DNA from: Myxococcales bacterium
Lineage (GTDB): Bacteria > Myxococcota > Polyangia > Fen-1088
Assembly (NCBI GenBank): GCA_003159055.1
Contig: PMLH01000621.1
Location: 1 to 5,505, forward strand
Reading direction: 5' to 3'
DNA: 5,505 nt
A program made the position numbers and the translations under genes. The notes under the pieces are model-generated. The model was not told where the DNA came from, ran no database searches, and saw only the letters and a list, made by a program, of their open reading frames with translations. The number at the start of each line of letters is the position of its first letter. The first letter of the stretch is position 1. Positions 1-5,505 of the stretch are shown in pieces.

Positions 1-864
1 AACGCTCTGGACGTACAAGGTGACCACGGCACCGTTGCTGCCATCAATGTTGGCGTTGTTTTGGATCGTGATGCCCATGGCATGCAGGGCCGAGGCGCAG
101 ACCGTGCGCGTCGGGCCCCAGCTTGGAACCTTCGTATCCACAACCTTGAATGTGACCGCGTGCCAGCCAGAGGCCGCGTCGAGCGAGCTGGCGCTGCCCA
201 GGTCATCAACCCAGAGGTTGTCCGTGCCGGTCGTGCTCGTGGTCGCGTCTTGGCCGAAAAGGTTGATGGAGATCGGCACGTCCTTGTTGGCGCCGCTGGC
301 TTGCGCAACCCCAACCGCGATCTTCGCCGTGATGGTCTCGTTCAGCAGATTGGAGGTCGAATCACTTGCCGTGCCGAAGTACTCGACGAACGAACCCGCC
401 GAGTACTGCTGGGTACCATTCGAGAAATCGATGGTCAGCACTGCACAACCCGAGCCGCAGTCGAGACCGCTTGGCCCCGTCGTGGTTTGCGTCAGGGTGG
501 GCTCCGTCGAATCGCCCCAGGTTCCCCACTTGTTGAGCTTGTACGGGTCCGTCGCTCCCGAAGTGCCGAAGGTCGTGTTTTCGTTGTCGGTTCCATCGGT
601 GGTACCACACGACGCCGACGAGCTGCCGCCGGTCGAGCTGGCAGAGCTGCCCCCACTTGAGGAGCCGCCCGCGCCTGCCTTCCCGCCGCTGCCCTGGCTG
701 CCGCCGCTCGCACCGCCACTTGAGGCACCGCCCGTGCCTTTGCTACCGCCGCTGCCGTTGCTGCCGCCGCTTCCAGACGGTTGGTTGCTGTTGCTGCCGC
801 ATCCCATGGATGCGAGCCAGAATGTCGCGAGCGTCGCGACACCAAGTGTGATGACTCTTTTCAT
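1..864 (-). CDS. Secreted lipoprotein with Gly/Ser linker and carbohydrate-binding-like beta domain (C-terminus off window)
   Basis: The frame is open from ATG at 864-862 to the window edge: 288 codons, no stop, so the C-terminus is missing. The start is supported by AGGA (plus positions 871-874), 6 nt upstream. Residues 1-21 look like a lipoprotein signal peptide: basic MKR, hydrophobic core, then SMGC with Cys22 as probable lipidation site. The lipobox is weak because -3 is Ser rather than Leu. Residues 29-85 are a Gly/Ser linker. From about residue 86 the protein is Thr/Ser/Asn-rich with alternating beta-type segments, five Trp (113, 116, 218, 234, 249) and four further Cys (86, 136, 140, 256) that could form two disulfides. 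The segment near 262-288, including ITIQNN and VVTLYV, resembles the last strands of a jelly-roll carbohydrate-binding module. Binding function is inferred; a catalytic domain could follow beyond the edge. Likely location is the outer membrane or cell surface. Gene is divergent from the propeller/receptor operon. Confidence 0.7.
   Translation of the reverse strand, partial: MKRVITLGVATLATFWLASMGCGSNSNQPSGSGGSNGSGGSKGTGGASSGGASGGSQGSGGKAGAGGSSSGGSSASSTGGSSSASCGTTDGTDNENTTFGTSGATDPYKLNKWGTWGDSTEPTLTQTTTGPSGLDCGSGCAVLTIDFSNGTQQYSAGSFVEYFGTASDSTSNLLNETITAKIAVGVAQASGANKDVPISINLFGQDATTSTTGTDNLWVDDLGSASSLDAASGWHAVTFKVVDTKVPSWGPTRTVCASALHAMGITIQNNANIDGSNGAVVTLYVQSV
610..780 (-). repeat. Gly/Ser-rich low-complexity linker coding region
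   Basis: This stretch encodes residues 29-85 of the minus-strand lipoprotein and is almost entirely Gly and Ser with some Ala, Thr, Lys and Asn, in irregular units such as GSGGSNGSGGSKGTGG. At DNA level it appears on the plus strand as repeated gcc, gct and acc triplets. It probably acts as a flexible spacer holding the C-terminal domain away from the membrane anchor. Such imperfect triplet tracts are prone to length change between strains. Confidence 0.8.
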
Positions 865-929
865 GTTCTTTCCTTTTGATGGGTGCGAGGTCGCGACGCT
901 CAGGTCGGTCAGCGACTCTGTTTTTCGTG

Positions 930-958
930 CACATAGCGCGATTTGAGTGCGGAATCAA
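930..958 (-). promoter_or_regulatory. Weak sigma-70-like promoter candidate for the minus-strand lipoprotein
   Basis: Read on the minus strand, TTGATT (plus 953-958) and TATGTG (plus 930-935) are separated by exactly 17 bases. Agreement with TTGACA is 4/6 and with TATAAT 3/6, so the match is modest. It would start transcription roughly 60 nt before the ATG at 864. No better pair was seen in the region by eye. The -35 hexamer touches the 12-bp site at 943-954. Confidence 0.3.
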
Positions 959-1002
959 AACAAGATGTGTCCCGTCGTGCCAAGACCCGCTTCCGCACGG
1001 AA
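943..1002. promoter_or_regulatory. Pair of related 12-bp sites in the divergent intergenic region (candidate operators)
   Basis: Positions 991-1002 read TTCCGCACGGAA, an inverted repeat with perfect 5-bp arms around CA. On the opposite strand this is TTCCGTGCGGAA. Positions 943-954 read TTGAGTGCGGAA, identical at 10 of 12 positions including the 8-base core GTGCGGAA. Centres are 48 bp apart. The left site overlaps the candidate -35 element of the minus-strand gene. A dimeric regulator acting on the shared region is a possibility. The GTGCGG core occurs again at 1096-1101, but such a GC-rich hexamer is expected by chance, so confidence is low. Confidence 0.3.
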
Positions 1003-1136
1003 AGATCTGGTTCCCGCGCAGCGGCGAATCAGGACATGGCAGACCGGCGTCGAGCACGAGTCAGCGCGGGCCCGCGTCGCGCGCACCGATTCCTTGTGCG
1101 GCGATTCCATTGATCTGAACGCCGCTCTACGGCAAC

Positions 1137-2921
1137 ATGCCGCAGGTGCTTGTCGGGGTGCATGCGCAGGCGATCGCGAAGGGCCTCGGCCTCTGTGCCT
1201 TGCTTTCCTGCATGCCACTCGGGCAAGCCCCGGAGGGACAGCAGCTGATCCACGAGAGGTCGCTCACGCGCCCTTTCTTCTCGCCGTCGGGCTCGGACTC
1301 GGTGCCGCCCTATCTGTGGCTGCTCGGCCCGCGGCGCGGCGGGCGGCAGGCGTCCCCATCCTCTCCGTCCGACCAGCCGGTGATTCCGTCCGACCAGTCC
1401 GTGGTCACCGACCTGTACCAGATCCCCTACGGGGCTGGCGTCGGCCCTGCGGCCAGACTCGACCAGCGAACCCCGGCGGTGCGCAACCTCTCGATGGACA
1501 GTCCGATGGCCTCAGGCATGTCCATGGGCACGTATCCGAACGATCCGAACGGTGCTCTTGTCACGGACAGCGAGGGCAGGCTGTTCCTCCTTGTCACTGC
1601 AGATGAACCGCAGCCGTCGGGGGAAGTGTCGTGGGAGCTTGAACGCTACCAACCCAGCTCAGGGGCGGCCGAAGCCATTGCTCGTATCGACCAACCTGGG
1701 GAGACCCTGCTGCTCTCGCCTGGACGGACGCGGCTCTTCGAGGGCGGTGGGAGCTCGGGCGTCCTTGTCGATCTGCACGGGACAACCCTCCTCGGCAGCA
1801 GCAACAACCCGCTCTTCCTCGGCGAGGACCTCTACTATGTCTCGGCCACGCCCTCCGGCAGCCCGGCCTCTGCGCCGGTCGAGTTCAGCCTCCATCGCAT
1901 CAAGCCGAACGCGGAGCCGGAATTGCTCCTGTCCTTGGCCGGATACTTCAGCTACCAGGCCATTCAGGGCGACCGGGCTCCGCAGCTCTTGATCTCGACG
2001 AGCGGAGGCGGCCCGAGCTCGGTCCCGCCCGTCCTGCTCGACACGCAAACCCTGGCCGTCACGCCCCTTCCTTCGGACTTCAGCCTGGCCCAGTTTCTGT
2101 CGGCCTCTCCCGGCGGTCATTGGTTGCTGTTTCAAGCCACCTCGCCGCCGACGGATCCGCAGCAGCAGTCGGAAATCCACTTCCTTCTTTTTGACTGGAC
2201 TACGGGGAAGATCGCGCAGCTCGCCCCGGACGAAGGCGGTCAGGCGGGCTGGTCTTCCCCCGAGTGGCCCCCTGGCCACGAAGAGGTGTGGTTGCAAGCC
2301 GACATTCAGGTCACCATCTGGAAACCAGATGGCTCGTTGTCGACGGTCCAAGCCAATTTGCGCTCCCTCTCGCGAGGGGTGAACATGGCGGACTGGTCGA
2401 TCTTCACGGCCGACGGCATGCACTGGTTCGGCGTCGGATCGGGGCAGCATCCCTCGATGTTTGCCGGCTCGGTGGACGATCCGACTTTGCCCCCGGTTCG
2501 GCTCAATCCCGAGGGCACCTCGTGCTACTCGTACTGGGCGCTCGGCGGCGACGAGCTGCTGGTGAGCATCTACACCGACGATTCGGAGCGCCAGGACTTC
2601 TACCGGGTGGACCTCGCCACCGGCGCCTCGCGCGTGCTGCTCGGCGGCGGGCAAGTGGTCGCGCTCGGCCGGACGCGAGCCCTGGCGCTGCTCGACTGGG
2701 AGAGCTGGCGCGCCGCCGGGAATCTCGCGCTGGTCGATCTGGAGACCGGCGAAAACACGCTGCTGGCCGAAAACGTGACCATGGCAATCGTGGCGCCGGG
2801 CAACTCAGCCGAGCCGGATCCCGCGCACGACCCCCTTGCACCGGGAACCAAGGTTGCGTTTGTGTATCGCAACCGCCTGGCTTCGCCCTACGACGGGCTT
2901 TGGGTCACCGAGCTGCCGTGA
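1137..2921 (+). CDS. Probable beta-propeller lipoprotein (TolB/WD40-like), co-translated with TonB-dependent receptor
   Basis: 594 residues. The N-terminus carries a lipoprotein signal: Lys15, hydrophobic GLGLCALL, then LLSC with Cys25 as lipid-anchor candidate. Start is uncertain: ATG 1137 has no clear ribosome site; GTG 1158 has AGGTG 10 nt upstream and would give a compact 17-residue signal peptide. Residues 40-130 are a Pro/Ser-rich spacer. From about 135 to 594 the protein shows repeated short beta segments with propeller-type turns: VTDSEGRLFLLV (142-153), SASPGGHWLLF (322-332), FDWTTGK (352-358), WKPDG (395-399), YRVDLATG (489-496), LALVDLETG (530-538), GLWV (587-590). These resemble blades of TolB or dipeptidyl-peptidase-IV N-terminal propellers. 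No catalytic Ser-hydrolase domain is visible and the protein ends with the propeller, so a binding or scaffold role is more likely than an enzyme. Blade number cannot be fixed by eye. The stop overlaps the receptor start by GTGA. Confidence 0.7.
   Translation: MPQVLVGVHAQAIAKGLGLCALLSCMPLGQAPEGQQLIHERSLTRPFFSPSGSDSVPPYLWLLGPRRGGRQASPSSPSDQPVIPSDQSVVTDLYQIPYGAGVGPAARLDQRTPAVRNLSMDSPMASGMSMGTYPNDPNGALVTDSEGRLFLLVTADEPQPSGEVSWELERYQPSSGAAEAIARIDQPGETLLLSPGRTRLFEGGGSSGVLVDLHGTTLLGSSNNPLFLGEDLYYVSATPSGSPASAPVEFSLHRIKPNAEPELLLSLAGYFSYQAIQGDRAPQLLISTSGGGPSSVPPVLLDTQTLAVTPLPSDFSLAQFLSASPGGHWLLFQATSPPTDPQQQSEIHFLLFDWTTGKIAQLAPDEGGQAGWSSPEWPPGHEEVWLQADIQVTIWKPDGSLSTVQANLRSLSRGVNMADWSIFTADGMHWFGVGSGQHPSMFAGSVDDPTLPPVRLNPEGTSCYSYWALGGDELLVSIYTDDSERQDFYRVDLATGASRVLLGGGQVVALGRTRALALLDWESWRAAGNLALVDLETGENTLLAENVTMAIVAPGNSAEPDPAHDPLAPGTKVAFVYRNRLASPYDGLWVTELP
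1364..1397 (+). repeat. Two-copy 21-bp-period tandem repeat in the propeller lipoprotein linker
   Basis: The 13-mer tccgtccgaccag occurs at 1364-1376 and again at 1385-1397, a 21-bp period that preserves the reading frame. It encodes PSDQPVI followed by PSDQSVV (residues 77-90), in the Pro/Ser-rich spacer between the lipid anchor and the propeller. It looks like a small in-frame duplication that diverged slightly. Confidence 0.7.
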
Positions 2922-5167
2922 ATTCCATCTTGTTTCTGCTCGGGATCGCAGCGGCCTCCGGTCTCGACGCCGGTGCGGGCTACGATGAAAACCGGGATGG
3001 TGGGCCGACTGAGACGCCGGCATCGGACGTGTCGGGAGACGGGGCGGCCGGAGCGCTCTCGACTGCCGACGCCAAGGCCGACGCACCTGCCATGGGCCTC
3101 TTGTCGGGGCGGGTGCTGACCAAGGGTTCGCGCGGAGCTGTGCCCGGGGCCAAGCTGACGGCCACCGGAACGACCGGCCAGAGGACGACGGCGGAAAGCG
3201 ACGACGACGGCCAATTCGAGATGACCTTACCCTGCGGGGCGCACGCGCTGGACGTCCGCGCGCCCGGTTTCGAGCCCCTGTCTCTCAATCGCGATGCTTG
3301 TTCCAATGCGGCCCCTCTGCTCATCCGCCTGCGCGCCCGTCCCAATATGCCCGTCTACGAAACCATCGTAGTCGCCCCCAGCGACGAGCCCAATCTCGTG
3401 CTCCAGCGCCAGGAGCTGACCACCACCCCCGGCTCGCTGGGCGATCCCCTGCGTACCATCGAGTCGTTGCCTGGCGTGGCCACGGTGGCATGGCCCGCGC
3501 CCGTGTACGCCATTCGCGGATCGAATCCCGGCAACACCGGGTACTTTCTCGACGACGTGCAGGTCCCGATGCTCTTTCACCTGGCGCTCGGGCCATCGGT
3601 CATTCATCCGTATTTCTTCGACAGCATGGCGTTCTACCCGGGCGGTTATCCCGCCAAGTACGGCCGCTACGTTGCCGGAATCGTGACGGCGAAGACGCGC
3701 GCGCCGGCCGAAGACGGGTTGCACGCGTCGGCCGACGTTCGTCTCTACGACGCCGGTATCTTGGTGTCGGCCCCGTGGCCCGACGGCAAGGGTAGTAAGG
3801 AAGGCAAGGGTGGAGTCACGACGGCCTTCCGCTATTCGTACACTGGCGCCTTGCTGTCCCAGATCCAGCACAGCGTGCACCTGGCGTATTGGGACTATCA
3901 GGTGCGGGCCGATCGGCAGGTGGGCGAGTGGCGTCTCTCCCTTCTGATCATGGGATCGAGCGACGACCTCGCCTACGATCTGGAGGCGGGCTCGGACAAG
4001 CGGGAGTACGCCATTCGCTTCCACCGCGCGGGCCTGCGCGCCGGTCGCGCCCTCGGAAAAGGGCGTTTCAGCGCGCAGCTGACGGCAAGCGCCGATCACA
4101 GCACCGCACCCATCGTCCAGGGCTACCCGATCACCGTGGACGCCTACAGTGTGATTCCGCGCGCCGGCTACCAGCACGTCACGGAGCACGTTGATTGGGA
4201 AGCAGGTCTCGACGGCCAAGCCCAGTGGTTCATGCCCATGGCGGGCGTGCCGATGGCGAGCACGTCCGACCTGGCCCTCAAGCGAACCGCGCTTCTCGCC
4301 GGGGCGTACGGCTCGGCCGCCATCCGGGCCGGCAGCCGCCTGACCCTCACGCCCGGACTGCGATTCGACAGCTACACCATCGGCGATACCACCCGGTCGG
4401 ACCTGGGGCCGCGCCTGGCTGCGCGCCTGCTTCTCGACGACAAGACCTGGCTGAGCCTGAGCGGCGGTCGCTTCTCGCAGGCACCCAGCCTGGCGGTGCA
4501 GATTCCCGGCGCCGAGAATTTCGGGCTGCGCCTGTACGGGCTGCAAACGTCGTGGCAAGGTGCCTTCGGCATCGGTACGCGATCCATCCGCTCTCTGGAG
4601 ATCGAGGCCACCGGCTATCTCCAGCGCTACGTCCTCACCGACATGCGCGACCCGACGCTCAAGAATCACGATCCCTGGAGCGCGGATTTCCTTGTCCGCC
4701 GCGACGCCCGTTCCTATGGACTAGAGCTAATGATTCGCCGCCCGCAGACCGAGCGCGTGCACGGTTGGATCTCCTACACCTTGGCAAGGAGCGAGCGCGC
4801 CCTGGGCGGCGGCGTCCTCGGGCCGTCGGATTGGGACCAACGGCACATTCTCAACGCCGTGCTCGGCTATCGGGTCGGCAGCTACACGCTCGGAGGCCGC
4901 ATGCACGTGAACACGGGCCGGCCGGTGTTGGTGCGAAACGATTGGGACGAACGATTCCAGCGCCTGCCGACCTTCTACCAGCTCGACCTGCGCGTCGAGC
5001 GACGCATGGTATTCGACGCCTTCACCGTCGACGTCTATCTGGAGATCGTCAACGCGACCGGGACCCGCACCGTGCTCGGGCTCGATCAGGACCCGGTCAC
5101 GGGCCAGACCACGGAGAACAGCTATCGCATCGTCTTGCCGTCGCTCGGCATTCGCGCCGAGCTTTGA
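2918..5167 (+). CDS. TonB-dependent outer-membrane receptor with N-terminal carboxypeptidase-regulatory-like domain
   Basis: 749 residues. Residues 1-18 (MNSILFLLGIAAASG...) form a signal peptide with no basic residue; TTG 2900, in frame, would add GHRAA and restore one, but GTG 2918 is preferred for the GTGA overlap and a weak GAG 5 nt upstream. Residues 20-58 are an Asp/Ala/Gly-rich spacer. Residues 60-124 match a carboxypeptidase-regulatory-like beta-sandwich (LLSGRV, PGAKL, DDDGQFEMTLP, APGFEP). ETIVVA (148-153) is a textbook TonB box, followed by the plug: LRTIESLPGV, YAIRGSNPGNTGYFLDDVQVP and YPGGYPAKYGRYVAGIV, to about residue 261. The rest is the beta barrel, with family signatures WDQRH (639-643) and NTGRPVL near 665-671. 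The last residue is Leu rather than the usual aromatic. Role: TonB/ExbB/ExbD-driven uptake across the outer membrane; substrate unknown. Expressed with the upstream propeller lipoprotein. Confidence 0.95.
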   Translation: MNSILFLLGIAAASGLDAGAGYDENRDGGPTETPASDVSGDGAAGALSTADAKADAPAMGLLSGRVLTKGSRGAVPGAKLTATGTTGQRTTAESDDDGQFEMTLPCGAHALDVRAPGFEPLSLNRDACSNAAPLLIRLRARPNMPVYETIVVAPSDEPNLVLQRQELTTTPGSLGDPLRTIESLPGVATVAWPAPVYAIRGSNPGNTGYFLDDVQVPMLFHLALGPSVIHPYFFDSMAFYPGGYPAKYGRYVAGIVTAKTRAPAEDGLHASADVRLYDAGILVSAPWPDGKGSKEGKGGVTTAFRYSYTGALLSQIQHSVHLAYWDYQVRADRQVGEWRLSLLIMGSSDDLAYDLEAGSDKREYAIRFHRAGLRAGRALGKGRFSAQLTASADHSTAPIVQGYPITVDAYSVIPRAGYQHVTEHVDWEAGLDGQAQWFMPMAGVPMASTSDLALKRTALLAGAYGSAAIRAGSRLTLTPGLRFDSYTIGDTTRSDLGPRLAARLLLDDKTWLSLSGGRFSQAPSLAVQIPGAENFGLRLYGLQTSWQGAFGIGTRSIRSLEIEATGYLQRYVLTDMRDPTLKNHDPWSADFLVRRDARSYGLELMIRRPQTERVHGWISYTLARSERALGGGVLGPSDWDQRHILNAVLGYRVGSYTLGGRMHVNTGRPVLVRNDWDERFQRLPTFYQLDLRVERRMVFDAFTVDVYLEIVNATGTRTVLGLDQDPVTGQTTENSYRIVLPSLGIRAEL

Positions 5168-5190
5168 CCCAGGGCTCGGGGACTCCCCTC

Positions 5191-5212
5191 AAAAAATGCT
5201 TCCCGTTGGAGC
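5191..5212 (-). terminator. Probable intrinsic terminator of rnpB
   Basis: On the minus strand, GCTCCAACGGGAAGC (plus 5198-5212) can fold into a five-pair stem with one bulged A and an AACG loop, then A, then six T (plus 5191-5196). It lies directly at the 3' end expected for RNase P RNA. The stem is short and could compete with the P1 helix of the RNA, whose other strand is outside the window, so confidence is moderate. Confidence 0.5.
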
Positions 5213-5505
5213 TCGGCTGTAAGCCGGGTTCTGTGCTCGCGTTCGTTGCCTTGCGCGGGCGGTGGTCATTCATCTAGGCCGTCCGTTGCCGGACGGCTCG
5301 AGCGACCAACTCAGGATCTGGGTTCGACGCGGGCCACGTCTGCAGGTTGCCCTGCGATCCATTTTCGGTCTTGCTCCGGGTGGGGTTTGCCGTGCCCCTC
5401 CTGTCACCAGGAGAGCGGTGTGCTCTTACCACACCGTTTCACCCTTGCCGGCAGCGCAGTTGCCCACGCACCGGCGGTCTATTTTCTGTTGCACTGTCCT
5501 TCGAG
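5204..5505 (-). ncRNA. rnpB: RNase P RNA, bacterial type A-like, 3' portion (5' end off window)
   Basis: This is the catalytic RNA of RNase P, which trims 5' leaders from precursor tRNAs. Read on the minus strand it follows the Escherichia coli RNA segment by segment: CAGTGCAACAGA (near plus 5485-5496), AAGGGTGAAA then GGTAAGAGC (5422-5446), GGCACGGCAAAC (5385-5396), CCACCCGGAGCAAG (5370-5383), GGCCTAGATGAATGAC (5265-5280) and the universal ACAGAACCCGGCTTA (5220-5234). A GGU in the context TTGGTCGCTC (plus 5305-5307 as ACC) is the likely L15 contact to the tRNA CCA end. Roughly the first 120 nt, including the 5' strands of P1 to P4, lie beyond position 5505. The 3' end is placed by counting from the E. 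coli RNA and may be off by several bases. It converges on the receptor gene, 36 bp away. Confidence 0.95.

Noticed and set aside
20..946. 308-codon plus-strand open frame opposite the minus-strand lipoprotein
   Set aside because: It is the complement of the lipoprotein. Its long Pro/Leu/Glu-rich tract is just the Gly/Ser linker read backwards, whereas the minus frame has a ribosome site, signal peptide and coherent composition.
971..983. TTGGCACG on the minus strand, resembling the -24 half of a sigma-54 promoter
   Set aside because: No TTGC-type -12 element stands at the required spacing; the bases there read GACAC.
1659..2654. 331-codon minus-strand open frame inside the propeller gene
   Set aside because: It is antisense to a protein with signal peptide and propeller repeats. 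It has no signal, motif or ribosome site of its own.
2264..2917. Upstream extension of the receptor frame by 218 codons
   Set aside because: It overlaps the well-supported propeller gene, is Arg-rich without domain features, and would bury the signal peptide at residue 219. It is open only because of high GC.
3227..4669. 480-codon minus-strand open frame inside the receptor gene
   Set aside because: It lies entirely antisense to the plug and barrel, which have clear family motifs. Its composition (Arg, Gly, Ala, His) is typical of a shadow frame.
5178..5188. GGGGACTCCCC hairpin just after the receptor stop, as a plus-strand terminator
   Set aside because: It has only a 4-bp stem with a 3-nt loop, and the next bases on the plus strand are TCAAAAAA, so there is no U-tract for that direction.
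4195..5277. 360-codon plus-strand frame over the receptor C-terminus, running into rnpB
   Set aside because: Arg/Pro/His-rich shadow frame. It would have to read through the antisense strand of a structural RNA gene.

Overview
The window looks like a piece of chromosome from a GC-rich, Gram-negative, predatory or soil-type delta-proteobacterium, most likely a myxobacterium of the Sorangium/Polyangium kind. This is inferred from the GC-rich codon ends, a lipoprotein with a long Gly/Ser linker after its lipid-anchor cysteine, and a TonB-dependent receptor (so an outer membrane is present). No taxonomic marker was searched. The partial RNase P RNA at the right end is the best place to test this.

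Layout, left to right. Positions 1-864 (minus strand) hold the N-terminal 288 codons of a secreted lipoprotein: signal peptide, Gly/Ser linker, then a beta-rich domain that resembles a carbohydrate-binding module. The gene runs off the left edge. Positions 865-1136 are a divergent intergenic region with a weak promoter candidate for the minus-strand gene and a pair of related 12-bp sites. Positions 1137-2921 (plus) encode a lipoprotein with a probable beta-propeller. Positions 2918-5167 (plus) encode a TonB-dependent outer-membrane receptor with an N-terminal carboxypeptidase-regulatory-like domain. The two plus-strand genes overlap by the four bases GTGA and are almost certainly one operon. 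Positions 5168-5190 are a short convergent gap. From about 5204 to the right edge lies the 3' three quarters of the RNase P RNA gene (rnpB) on the minus strand, followed by a plausible intrinsic terminator.

How the parts may work together (inference): the receptor would be an energised outer-membrane channel, and its co-translated propeller lipoprotein could be a substrate-capture or accessory partner on the outer membrane. The divergent lipoprotein could share regulation with them through the common intergenic region. The substrate is unknown; nothing in the window names it. rnpB is an unrelated housekeeping gene that happens to converge on the operon. No mobile element, CRISPR array, tRNA or clearly new system was found. 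The most unusual item is the coupled propeller-lipoprotein/receptor pair, which has no SusD-type partner visible in this window.
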